From the NCBI GenBank assembly GCA_020025205.1, contig JAHHSO010000017.1:1-39150 (forward strand): DNA of 39,150 bases, given 5' to 3'. The first letter of the stretch is position 1, and each line of letters begins with the position of its first letter. A model generated the notes under the pieces. It did not search any database. It saw nothing but the letters and a program-made list of their open reading frames with translations, and was not told the origin of the DNA. Both the position numbers and the translations under genes were made by a program. This DNA comes from Christensenellaceae bacterium (GTDB taxonomy: Bacteria; Bacillota; Clostridia; Christensenellales; Aristaeellaceae). Of this stretch, positions 26,076 to 33,672 are shown piece after piece.

Positions 26076-26748
26076 AACCCACTCCCCACTTGGTCAAAAT
26101 AAATTCCGGACCGCCGTTGTTTCTTTCGATCTTTTCACGCAGGCGGCGAATGTGTACATCCACTGTGCGCATGTCCCCCATATAATCATACTTCCAGACC
26201 GTTTCCAGAAGTTCTTCGCGGCTGTACACTTTTCCCCTGTGCATGATAAGCAGCTGCAAAAGATCGAATTCCTTGGCTGTCAATTTAACAGATTCTCCGG
26301 CAAGCGTCACCGTTCGATTCTGTCCGTTCACTTCCAGATCATGCACGCGCACAATGCGTTTTTCTTCTTTGGGCTCCGGCTGAGGCTGGCTGCGGCGGAA
26401 AATAGACTTAATGCGCGCCTTGACTTCCAGAATATTAAATGGTTTGGTCATGTAATCATCTGCGCCGTATTCAAGACCCAGAATCTTGTCCATATCCTCC
26501 CCCTTTGCCGTCAGCATGATAATCGGCACATTGGAGCGCTCACGAATGCGCTGGCAAACTTCCAGCCCATCCAGCCCGGGGAGCATGACATCAAGCAGAA
26601 TCAAGTCATAGCTGCCTTCAAAAAACTTTTGCAGTGCTTCCTCTCCGTCCGTCGCTGATTCGGTCTTATAGCCATCCTGCTCGAGGCTGTATTTCAGTCC
26701 CTTGAGAATCAAAGGTTCATCATCAACAAGCAGTATTTTCTTCGGCAT
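26053..26748 (-). CDS. Response regulator, OmpR/PhoB family
   Basis: This 231-residue DNA-binding regulator has a receiver domain with acidic pocket Asp9/Asp10, phospho-acceptor Asp53 (LILLDVMLPGLDG), Thr80 and Lys102 (YMTKPFN). A short linker with a Pro/Glu/Lys-rich stretch follows, then a winged-helix domain from about 130 (LTAKEFDLLQLL near 158, TVDVHIRRLREKIE near 200). It is the cytoplasmic output for the coupled histidine kinase. The start is ATG at 26748 behind GAGG. It is first in a six-gene operon reaching the CotJA-like gene. Confidence 0.93.
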   Translation of the reverse strand: MPKKILLVDDEPLILKGLKYSLEQDGYKTESATDGEEALQKFFEGSYDLILLDVMLPGLDGLEVCQRIRERSNVPIIMLTAKGEDMDKILGLEYGADDYMTKPFNILEVKARIKSIFRRSQPQPEPKEEKRIVRVHDLEVNGQNRTVTLAGESVKLTAKEFDLLQLLIMHRGKVYSREELLETVWKYDYMGDMRTVDVHIRRLREKIERNNGGPEFILTKWGVGYYFTDKD

Positions 26749-26802
26749 ATGCTTTCCTCATTTCCCTTGCGCATGTACGCATTCATCTTTCTACTTTCTT
26801 TT

Positions 26803-26832
26803 ATTGTAACGCAGAACGCAATTTAAAATCAA
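26803..26832 (-). promoter_or_regulatory. Probable promoter of the RR-HK-GerMN-holA operon
   Basis: On the minus strand TTGATT and TACAAT are separated by 18 bases, about 55 bases upstream of the response regulator start. It lies back to back with the promoter of the carboxypeptidase gene. Confidence 0.5.
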
Positions 26833-26850
26833 GGGTTTCCCTTTGTTTTC

Positions 26851-26880
26851 TTGACTATTTCGTAACATTTTCTATATTAT
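26851..26880 (+). promoter_or_regulatory. Probable promoter of the carboxypeptidase gene with long leader
   Basis: TTGACT (26851-26856) and TATTAT (26875-26880) with an 18-base spacer would give a leader of about 170 bases before the TTG start at 27056. The leader holds a CGCG-type inverted repeat followed by six T residues near 27000-27026. A second possible -10 (TATGAT, near 26944) lies closer to the gene but has a poor -35. Confidence 0.5.
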
Positions 26881-27055
26881 GAAACAATATTGAAATATTT
26901 TAGAGCATACCGTGATGCATCTGTACTTTTTCTTCAAAAAGTGGTATGATAATATGGATTATCGTCAAGGCCAATACCCTTTGCCTTGCCAGTCTGCCTC
27001 GCGCGGCCAAACGTCGCGTTTTTTAGATGCATATATAATTGATGGAGGGAATACC

Positions 27056-28522
27056 TTGCGCCTTTTATCGCTGCTTCTCTGTGTGCTGTTTCTTTTCAGC
27101 CCTGCGGCTCTGGCCGAAGAAACCGAACCTGTGCAGGAAAGATATATCGCCCCCACGCCGCCGCCTGGTGCCATTCCTTATGACCCTGCCCATCCTGAAA
27201 TTCTGGACGAAGATATGATCTATGCGCTCAGCGCCATTGTCATTGAAGCCAATACAGGAGAAGTGCTGTTTGAAAAAAATGCGGATCAGGTCATGTTTCC
27301 CGCTTCTACCACCAAGATCCTGACCGCATACATCGCCCTTCAAATGGCCGACCTTGAAAATGATGTTGTTACAGTATCCCAAAACGCCATTGACATGGTG
27401 CCTCCAAACGGCTATACAACCGTTCCTCTCGTTGCAGGCGAGCAAATCAGAATGGAAGATCTGATTGCCGCCATGATCATCAAGTCCGGCAACGACGCTG
27501 CTAACGCTATTGCAGAATTTATTTCCGGCAGTATTGATCATTTTGCCGCTCTGATGAACGAAACGGCGCAGATGCTCGGTTGTTCTCAGGACACGCACTT
27601 CACCAACCCATCCGGTGTTCAGGATATCAACCACTATACCACCGCACGCGATCTGTCCATCATTGCCGCTGCCGCAATGAAAAATGAGCGATTTGCTTCT
27701 CTTGTTCAGCAAACTTCCTATGAACTGCCCGCAACTGAACGTGAAGACGGCCGCTCCGCTCATCCCCGGCGGACGATATATGGCTCCACGGCAATTCTTA
27801 ATCCGGAAAGCGAAGTATTTTATCCCTATGCTACCGGCATCAAGACCGGCTTCACCAATGACGCTGGTTACTGCTTCGTTGGTGCTTCCACTAAAAACGG
27901 CATTGATTTAATTTCCGTTGTCCTCTATGGCGGCGATAAAGGACGCTACAAAGACACCAAGCACCTGATGGAATATGGCTATACACAAATGCAGTCCATC
28001 AGCCCCGAATCGCTTTATGCAGAAGATCCGCGCATCATCGATGTAATGGGTTTTGACACAAACGATCCCATGCATGGAGAATTGGCGCTGGGAATCCGTG
28101 CTGTTGATGAGTCTCGGGACATGACGATCATCGGCCGCGCAGATAAGATTGACATGCTGCGCCAGAACTTTGGTCAAATATCCTCTATCAAGTGGACGCG
28201 TGAATTCCGTGCCCCCATCAACGTTGGCGATGTCATGGGCATATTGACATTCTACTCCGAAAACAAAGGCACTGCTGAATATGAGCTGGTGGCAACGCGC
28301 TCCATCGCTGCACGCGAAAATGCGCCGCTCACGCTTGAACAGATCGAAGCCTATACCGCATCCGATGAAAACCCGTGGCCGCGCTTCTCCTGGGATCTGC
28401 TGGTGCCGCCAGGCCTGCTTCTGCTTGTCCTCATTCTGATTATCCGCTTTATTCATCGCCACATTCACAGACGCATCAAGGCCCCGAAAATCAAGCCTGT
28501 CAAGAAGCGTTATCTCCGCTGA
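27056..28522 (+). CDS. D-alanyl-D-alanine carboxypeptidase (serine peptidase S11, DacF-like)
   Basis: This 488-residue enzyme trims the terminal D-Ala of peptidoglycan stem peptides outside the membrane. A signal peptide covers residues 1-20. The three active-site motifs are present: S84-T-T-K87 in FPASTTK, S144-G-N146, and K263-T-G265 in GIKTGFTN. A C-terminal beta-rich PBP5-type domain follows, then a membrane helix near residues 452-470 and a basic tail. The true transmembrane helix, in place of the usual amphipathic anchor, is notable. The start is TTG at 27056 because GGAGGG lies 6 bases upstream; the open frame back to 26912 passes through the leader and has no ribosome site. Sporulation DacF and vegetative DacA cannot be told apart here. 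Confidence 0.93.
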   Translation: MRLLSLLLCVLFLFSPAALAEETEPVQERYIAPTPPPGAIPYDPAHPEILDEDMIYALSAIVIEANTGEVLFEKNADQVMFPASTTKILTAYIALQMADLENDVVTVSQNAIDMVPPNGYTTVPLVAGEQIRMEDLIAAMIIKSGNDAANAIAEFISGSIDHFAALMNETAQMLGCSQDTHFTNPSGVQDINHYTTARDLSIIAAAAMKNERFASLVQQTSYELPATEREDGRSAHPRRTIYGSTAILNPESEVFYPYATGIKTGFTNDAGYCFVGASTKNGIDLISVVLYGGDKGRYKDTKHLMEYGYTQMQSISPESLYAEDPRIIDVMGFDTNDPMHGELALGIRAVDESRDMTIIGRADKIDMLRQNFGQISSIKWTREFRAPINVGDVMGILTFYSENKGTAEYELVATRSIAARENAPLTLEQIEAYTASDENPWPRFSWDLLVPPGLLLLVLILIIRFIHRHIHRRIKAPKIKPVKKRYLR

Positions 28523-28550
28523 TTTCCGTCATGAGGAAGGATGATTTTTC

Positions 28551-28769
28551 ATGAAATGTCCCTATTGCGACACCGAGATGCAGCCGGGCTACATCAAGTC
28601 CGCAAGGCCCATTCATTGGAGCGCGGAAAAGAAACTGTATTTTTTCCTATCTGATAAGGACATCCCTGTCAGTAACCGCAATGATGAATGGTTCGGTTGT
28701 TTTGCTGACGCACTCTTCTGTCCAAACTGCAAAAAATGTATCGTCAGCATGCATACGGAACGCCGCTGA
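28551..28769 (+). CDS. Small zinc-ribbon protein (DUF6487-like)
   Basis: This 72-residue protein has CPYC at residues 3-6 and CPNC at 57-60 plus Cys63, giving one zinc ribbon. The stretch after the first pair, TEMQPGYIKSARPIHWS, resembles the small PF20097/DUF6487 proteins of Clostridia, whose function is unknown. The ATG at 28551 has a GAGGAAGGA site upstream and lies 28 bases after the carboxypeptidase stop, so the two are probably co-transcribed. Confidence 0.7.
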   Translation: MKCPYCDTEMQPGYIKSARPIHWSAEKKLYFFLSDKDIPVSNRNDEWFGCFADALFCPNCKKCIVSMHTERR

Positions 28770-28868
28770 TTTTTCCCCGCAACAATCAAAAAAGATGCCG
28801 CCCTTTGCTTACAAAAGTAATTCAAGATACCTTAAACTCCGGCAATATAGAGCAATACAAATGAAAGC

Positions 28869-28910
28869 ATTCCGAGAAAGGTTCAAATTGAACTGTCCTC
28901 GGAATTTTTT
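28869..28910. terminator. Hairpin terminator downstream of the zinc-ribbon gene
   Basis: ATTCCGAG pairs with CTCGGAAT, with an inner GTTCAA/TTGAAC extension, and a T run follows on the plus strand. It is about 100 bases after the last stop codon. Confidence 0.75.
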
Positions 28911-29206
28911 ATATTCTCAACCACACATTCGCATTTCCTTAAAATCCTTCTGCCACATGTAAAAACTCCCCATCAGTCAGAATATACAGTCAGCGTATGG
29001 GGCCAACGCCTCAAACGCTAAGAACCCCTCATCTTGTTCTCGAATATGCTGACGAAGTACACACACTATCGACAATACTGAACAGCAGGCACAGGTGGTG
29101 TTTGACAGATTGGTTAATCTCTTGCAGAAAAAGAAGGGATCAAGAAAAAGCTGAAAATCAAATGCTGTTGAATTCAGCACAGTACAATATCACGTAAAGA
29201 AGTAGA
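28911..29206. other. Degenerate intergenic stretch, no gene recognised
   Basis: Short readings occur in several frames, but none has a ribosome site or a recognisable domain. A fragment near 29085-29150 reads EQQAQVVFDRLVNLLQKKKG in one frame, which looks protein-like but is broken on both sides. The region is probably decayed coding sequence. Confidence 0.4.
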
Positions 29207-29449
29207 GTGAGCATTATATCAAAATTTTCTGAACAGATAAAAGGTGGGAACTGCCGGCTGTCACCAGCCGCACTGTTTCCATATGGGAAACGAAGCCGTA
29301 ATCTTTCTGACTTATGTGTACTGGCAGATCGATACGCTGTGGAGATTCGGGAGCTTATCGCTGGTGAAATAAACAGGAATATGATGAATCAGGAAAAAAA
29401 GGAAACTCTGGTGCAATCTGCTGATTACACAGAGCAGAAAAACACCTGA
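29207..29449 (+). pseudogene. Frameshifted remnant of an XRE-type helix-turn-helix regulator
   Basis: Read in one frame, 29260-29292 gives VTSRTVSIWET, the recognition-helix end of an XRE/Cro HTH domain (the usual V-S-x-x-T-V-S-x-W-E). A shift to the next frame gives NLSDLCVLADRYAVEIRELIAGE and then a MMNQEKKETLVQSADY segment. That is the standard continuation in clostridial XRE regulators (…LxxLADxYxVDIRELIxGE…, MxxETKETLxxVADY). The first helices of the HTH are missing. The gene is therefore broken by at least one frameshift and truncated at the 5' end. Confidence 0.65.
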
Positions 29450-29598
29450 AGAAAATAATATTGGATATGATGGAAGCTGCATTGCTGTGATTGGTTTTCA
29501 ATTCTATGCTTCGGCATTTTCCAAATCCGCTGCTCATTTCAGCTGGATTGGCGTAAAATAAGTTAAAGTGCTTTTTTGTGTCATACCAGAATAACACC

Positions 29599-29638
29599 AA
29601 ACGGCTGCATCGGAAACTCCCTTTGCAGCCGTTTTCTT
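29599..29638 (+). terminator. Hairpin with T tail downstream of the XRE remnant
   Basis: AACGGCTGC pairs with GCAGCCGTT around a 16-base loop and is followed by TTCTTG. It may have terminated the decayed regulator, and could weakly stop minus-strand transcripts from the flavodoxin gene. Confidence 0.65.
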
Positions 29639-29710
29639 GTATAATTTTGCCTCCTGCGCCAATAGTGCAGCACGGCTTCTTGTTGAGGCTTTTTATACAG
29701 CCCCTTTTAA

Positions 29711-30262
29711 TTAAATGTCAATGGAGGTGCATGCAATGCCCTGCGCAGAAAGGATTTCAAGGAGCCTGATGCGCTCATTAAAGCGCTCGGCAGCCAGTGC
29801 AATCTCGTTTTTCGTTGGGTGATCCTTCATCACTTCCCAGCGGGCCTCACTGGCCGGAGTAGCGCTGTGTGGGCCGCTGCTGCGGGTGCGGAAGGATTCC
29901 ATCATGGCCTCAGAGAGCACGCCGTTGCAAACACAGCCGCCCAGCACGATGTTTTTATCCCTGACCAGTTCCGCGCCGCGGTGCAGGGACTGCTGTCCGT
30001 GAACGGAATCCGCCCAGAAGCCCAGCGTGCAGAACAGGCCGACATGCTTTCCTTCGATGGTTTTGAGGAAAGCCGCCATTTCCTCGTTGGGGCCGCCTTT
30101 ATCCACCCAGTAGCCCAGCAAAATCACGTCGCCGTCGAGAACGGGCACGCCGTCCTTTAAATCATGGATGGTCTTTTCGTCCACCTTGATGCCTTCGTAA
30201 ATGCCCTCCGCCAGGCGGCGGGTGCAGCCGGAACGGCTGGAATAAATGACCTGTACCTTCAT
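29711..30262 (-). CDS. Flavodoxin-family protein of the nitrogenase-like cluster
   Basis: This 183-residue protein is a flavodoxin-fold FMN protein. The phosphate loop is near the start (YSSRSGCTRRLAE, residues 8-20), the W/Y-loop region reads GYWVDKGGPNEEM near 50, and LFCTLGFWADSVHG near 76 forms the second FMN loop. A C-terminal helical extension from about 115 carries SRxSGPHSATPASE-like sequence and is longer than in plain flavodoxins. It is the last gene of the operon, 15 bases after a nitrogenase component-1-like gene, with GGAGG before its ATG. Its position suggests it donates electrons to the NifH-like protein or directly to the reductase. Flavodoxins of related type also act with other gut reductases (BilS of the bilirubin reductase system), a comparison from memory only. 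Confidence 0.85.
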   Translation of the reverse strand: MKVQVIYSSRSGCTRRLAEGIYEGIKVDEKTIHDLKDGVPVLDGDVILLGYWVDKGGPNEEMAAFLKTIEGKHVGLFCTLGFWADSVHGQQSLHRGAELVRDKNIVLGGCVCNGVLSEAMMESFRTRSSGPHSATPASEARWEVMKDHPTKNEIALAAERFNERIRLLEILSAQGIACTSIDI

Positions 30263-30277
30263 TAAAATAACCTCCTT

Positions 30278-31510
30278 TTAGTTCAAAGTCTGAAGATAGG
30301 TTTCGACGCTCTCCAGAATCCAGTCGGCGCCGCGCGGGCCCATGATGGGCATATGCTTGGCAATCACCGCGCCGTCCACCAGCGGGCTGGACACGCGCAT
30401 AAACGTGCAGTTTGCCGGAATCAGCGTCTTGGCAATATCGTCGGCAAGCACGAGCGCATGATCAAGCCCTCGCATGATATTGATTTTATCCTTTTCATCG
30501 GGCAGATACTGAATCTCCGCATCGGGATCGCTGTATGCCCGCAGGCAGTGCGCGCAGATTTTGTGCGTGACAGGGAAATTCAGTTCCTCCATCAGGCCGC
30601 TCAGCCCCTTGACCGTCATGTAATCGCCGAGGATCGTCACATTGGGCAGATTCTCCTTGAGCATCAGCCCCACCATGCGGTAGGACATATTCTCACCCAT
30701 GCGTTTTTGCAGTTCGCCCGTCAGCACAGGATTCACTCGGCGGCCCAGTTTTTCGGCAATGGCATTGAGCCAGTCCAACGTGCCCTTGTAGCCATAGGGT
30801 GCCCCAGCCACCATCGGCACGCCGCAGCGCTTTTCCAGCAGTTTAGCCGCAGGCAGGGCTTCATCGCGCAGCACAAGGCTGATCTCCGCGCCGCCGCAGG
30901 CCTCAATGGCCCCAATATCGGTTTCCAGGCAGAGGCACGCGCCGCACTCCATGCCGAAGGCCTCACGCATCAGGCGCTTGATTTCGTTCAGATCGCTGGC
31001 AGAGCGGTAGACGCCCGCCGACATGCCCAGAATGTTGTACGTATTCGGCTTTTTGGGTGCGTCCTTTCGGGCCAGTTCATCAATCAGCAGATGGTACGCT
31101 TCCTTGATGCCGATGGAATAGTCGCCGCGGAAGCCGCCCTGTTCAAAGGCGATCAGCCGGGCCTTAACCCGCTCCTGCATGTAGGCGCAGACGCCGCGCA
31201 GATCGCTGCCGATAACGGCAGAGACGGACGAAGCGACTACAAAAATGACCTTCGGCGCGTAATTTTCGTCGATCTCAATCAGTGCCTTTTCCAGGCGGCT
31301 GACATCGCCCATCACCACGTCGTCCTCACTCATGTGGGTGGAGAACAAACGGTTCTGCTGGTCAATGCCCAACTCACCAAAGAGGCTCATGCTGTAATGC
31401 GTGGTTCCCGCAGGGCCATATTCCACAATGACGCTGTCCTCTACGCAGAGCAGACTCCAGAGGATGCCCATTCTGTCCGAAGGAGTTGGCAAAAAGCGGC
31501 AGAGACTCAC
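30278..31510 (-). CDS. Nitrogenase component-1-like subunit lacking cluster cysteines
   Basis: This 410-residue protein has the nitrogenase component 1 (NifD/NifK/BchN/BchB) fold. Its N-terminus aligns by eye with the neighbouring subunit: MGILWSLLCVEDSVIVEYGPAGTTHY here matches MGAAMAIRGIQDSMMVIIGTDECSYY there, and VASSVSAVIGSDL matches VTTCVVEIIGDDF. In this alignment all three cluster-ligand cysteines of the partner are replaced, by Ser11, Thr36 and Ser95. Remaining N-terminal Cys are 4, 22 and 108. The middle has a typical Rossmann-like second domain with KPNTYNILGMSAGVYRSASDL near 153. The C-terminus has HMPIMGPRGADWILESVE. The start is GTG at 31510, overlapping the previous stop by four bases (GTGA), so the subunits are made in equal amounts. 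Confidence 0.82.
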   Translation of the reverse strand: MSLCRFLPTPSDRMGILWSLLCVEDSVIVEYGPAGTTHYSMSLFGELGIDQQNRLFSTHMSEDDVVMGDVSRLEKALIEIDENYAPKVIFVVASSVSAVIGSDLRGVCAYMQERVKARLIAFEQGGFRGDYSIGIKEAYHLLIDELARKDAPKKPNTYNILGMSAGVYRSASDLNEIKRLMREAFGMECGACLCLETDIGAIEACGGAEISLVLRDEALPAAKLLEKRCGVPMVAGAPYGYKGTLDWLNAIAEKLGRRVNPVLTGELQKRMGENMSYRMVGLMLKENLPNVTILGDYMTVKGLSGLMEELNFPVTHKICAHCLRAYSDPDAEIQYLPDEKDKINIMRGLDHALVLADDIAKTLIPANCTFMRVSSPLVDGAVIAKHMPIMGPRGADWILESVETYLQTLN

Positions 31511-32805
31511 AGAAAATCACCTCCCTTTCGAATATCCCGGGCTTCCTGCGCAGCCATGAGCAGGGCGCGCGTCACAAGGCGCGTGCACTCAAAGCCGAGC
31601 ATGCTGCCCGCGCCGTCCGTATGCACCATGGCGATGCCTTTTTGGCGCAGTCGGCTGGCATACTCGTGGCCGAGGTACAGCATCGGGTGCAGTTCATCAT
31701 AGATGAACTGCATGGGAGCGATGTTGGCCGTCTTAGTCACATACGGGTCGGAGCATTCCACAATGGCAGCGATATCCTCCCTGTCTTCGGGACGGATGGC
31801 CGAGGTCTGTACAACCAGCGGATTCATGCCCATTTCTGCCATAAAGCGGGTGAACTCGAAGACGCGGAACGGCGTATTGCCGTAGATGAAGCTGACGCCC
31901 TCCAATTCGGGCTTTGCCTCAATGACCTCCTCCCGGGCCTTTTCATACAGTCCCTGAAGCTCGGCCGGGGGTGCAATTTCCAGCGCCTCAAACAGCTCGC
32001 GGTAGCAGGCCGCAATGCGGTCCGGCGACACAAACTTATCGAAAAAGACATACGGAATGCCGAAGCACTGCTTCATCTTCTGTGCCAAAGGCAGGGCGAT
32101 GTCGCCTACGACAATATTCGCCTTGGCTGCCGCCGCATTTTTAATTTCATCCACAGTGCAGCCGCAAGGCAGCTGCAGCCCGATGCTGATACCCGCATCC
32201 GTCAGCATGCGGCTCAGTTCGGTGCTTTCAAAATTGCCCATACGCTGGCCCAGCAGGTTCACGCTGCCATTGCAGGGGCGCTTTTCCATCAGGGAGAAAC
32301 ATGCGGTCATTGTGCGTTCCAGACCAGGCATGTGGTTTTCACACTTGAAGTGCTCGGTGTGCACCGCCATCACGGGGATGCCGTAGCGTCTGCCAAGGCC
32401 CTCCGCCGCCGCGTCGAAGTCATCGCCGATGATTTCCACCACGCAGGTCGTCACAAGAAAAACCGCGCTGGGGTGGTATTCCTGCATAATCTCCGCAAAG
32501 GCCTGTTCCACCTTTTTCACGCAGCCAAAGGTAACATCGTGGCTGTCCAGTGTGACGGAGACGACGCGTCCGCATAGCCCGCCGTAATCCTCCGAATGGA
32601 GTGTCATGTGTTTGGTGTAGTATGAGCATTCATCCGTGCCGATAATGACCATCATGCTGTCCTGAATGCCGCGAATGGCCATCGCCGCCCCCATCAGAGG
32701 GCAGTGTGTGCCCGGAAACATGGCCGCCGTCAAAGGCTTGACATCCTTGATGGTGTCCACATCCCGAAGGCGCATCATCTGCGCCAGAAGTTTCTTTCTA
32801 TCCAT
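31507..32805 (-). CDS. Nitrogenase component-1-like subunit with three cluster cysteines
   Basis: This 432-residue protein belongs to the nitrogenase component 1 superfamily. The three N-terminal cysteines that hold the P-cluster or a 4Fe-4S cluster are all in place: Cys35 in GTHCPLMGA, Cys60 in GTDECSYY and Cys121 in VTTCVVEIIGDD. The last is the near-universal TTC-x-x-x-IGDD motif. Additional cysteines are 78, 95 and 155. There is no equivalent of the MoFe-cofactor Cys/His pair that I can identify, and no cofactor assembly genes are nearby, so it should be a group IV-type nitrogenase-like reductase. The ATG at 32805 follows an AGGT site; 87 bases separate it from the ABC ATPase gene. The substrate is unknown. 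Confidence 0.85.
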   Translation of the reverse strand: MDRKKLLAQMMRLRDVDTIKDVKPLTAAMFPGTHCPLMGAAMAIRGIQDSMMVIIGTDECSYYTKHMTLHSEDYGGLCGRVVSVTLDSHDVTFGCVKKVEQAFAEIMQEYHPSAVFLVTTCVVEIIGDDFDAAAEGLGRRYGIPVMAVHTEHFKCENHMPGLERTMTACFSLMEKRPCNGSVNLLGQRMGNFESTELSRMLTDAGISIGLQLPCGCTVDEIKNAAAAKANIVVGDIALPLAQKMKQCFGIPYVFFDKFVSPDRIAACYRELFEALEIAPPAELQGLYEKAREEVIEAKPELEGVSFIYGNTPFRVFEFTRFMAEMGMNPLVVQTSAIRPEDREDIAAIVECSDPYVTKTANIAPMQFIYDELHPMLYLGHEYASRLRQKGIAMVHTDGAGSMLGFECTRLVTRALLMAAQEARDIRKGGDFL

Positions 32806-32892
32806 CTGTTTACCTCGGAAAAGACCGCGCGCGGCGCGGCTGAAAATGACATGGCCAGACCCGAAGATCGGCTCAAACCGAAAATGCAGCTC

Positions 32893-33672
32893 TCAGCAGA
32901 TTTCTTTAAAGGCAATCAGGGGCTTTTCCCTTCCGGGCACACGAATGATGTCGCAGTCCACGTTGTAGACCTCCTTCATCATCTTGGGCGTGATGACCGC
33001 CTCCGGGGTCCCCTCGGCATACTTTACGCCATCCTTGATGACCACCACCCAGTCGCTGACCTCCATTGCCTGACTCAGGTCATGCAGAACCATCACCACG
33101 CCGATGCCGCTTTCACGATTCAGCTTCTTCACCAGGCGCATCATCTCCAGCTGATGGGATATGTCCAGGTAGGTGGTCGGCTCATCCAGAAAGAGGATCT
33201 CCGGCTGCTGGGTCAGCACGGTGGCAATCCAGACGCGCTGCGATTCTCCGCCGGAACACTCGTTGATCGATTTATCACGCAGGGGCCAGACGCCCGTAGC
33301 CTTCATCGCCCAGTCAACGATTTTCAAATCTTCATTGTTGTTGTTCTCATACCATTTCTGATAGGGAATTCGGCCATAGCTCACCAGCTCCCTGACCTGA
33401 AAATCAGGCGGGGCGCAGTGAATCTGCGGCAGAACGCCGATGCGCCTGGCCAGCTCTTTCGTGCTGAAATCCCTGAGGTTGCGTCCGTCCAGGCTGATGG
33501 TCCCTCTCTTGCAGCCCATCAGCCTCGTCAGACCCTTGAGCACCGTGGATTTGCCCGAGCCGTTCGGCCCGATGATGCTGGTGATTTTGCCCTTTTCCAC
33601 GCGAATATCCATATTCGCAACGGCCGTATAATTGCCGTAGGCAATCTCCAGCTGTTCACCTCTAATTTCCAC
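32893..33672 (-). CDS. ABC transporter ATPase, Fe-siderophore/corrinoid type (FhuC/BtuD-like)
   Basis: This 259-residue ATPase powers the adjacent permease. Walker A is GPNGSGKST (35-43), the signature is CSGGESQ (139-145, Cys in place of the usual Leu), Walker B is ILFLDEPTTYLD (159-170) and the switch His is His197 in VLHDLSQ. The stretch EPTTYLDISHQLE is characteristic of the iron-siderophore/heme/B12 importer family. The start is GTG at 33672, overlapping the end of the permease gene by 11 bases. It is downstream of the permease and upstream of the reductase subunits. Confidence 0.93.
   Translation of the reverse strand: MEIRGEQLEIAYGNYTAVANMDIRVEKGKITSIIGPNGSGKSTVLKGLTRLMGCKRGTISLDGRNLRDFSTKELARRIGVLPQIHCAPPDFQVRELVSYGRIPYQKWYENNNNEDLKIVDWAMKATGVWPLRDKSINECSGGESQRVWIATVLTQQPEILFLDEPTTYLDISHQLEMMRLVKKLNRESGIGVVMVLHDLSQAMEVSDWVVVIKDGVKYAEGTPEAVITPKMMKEVYNVDCDIIRVPGREKPLIAFKEIC

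Noticed and set aside
31486..32577. Plus-strand open frames antisense to the component-1-like subunits
   Set aside because: No ribosome sites or domains. The minus-strand genes carry clear nitrogenase-like motifs.
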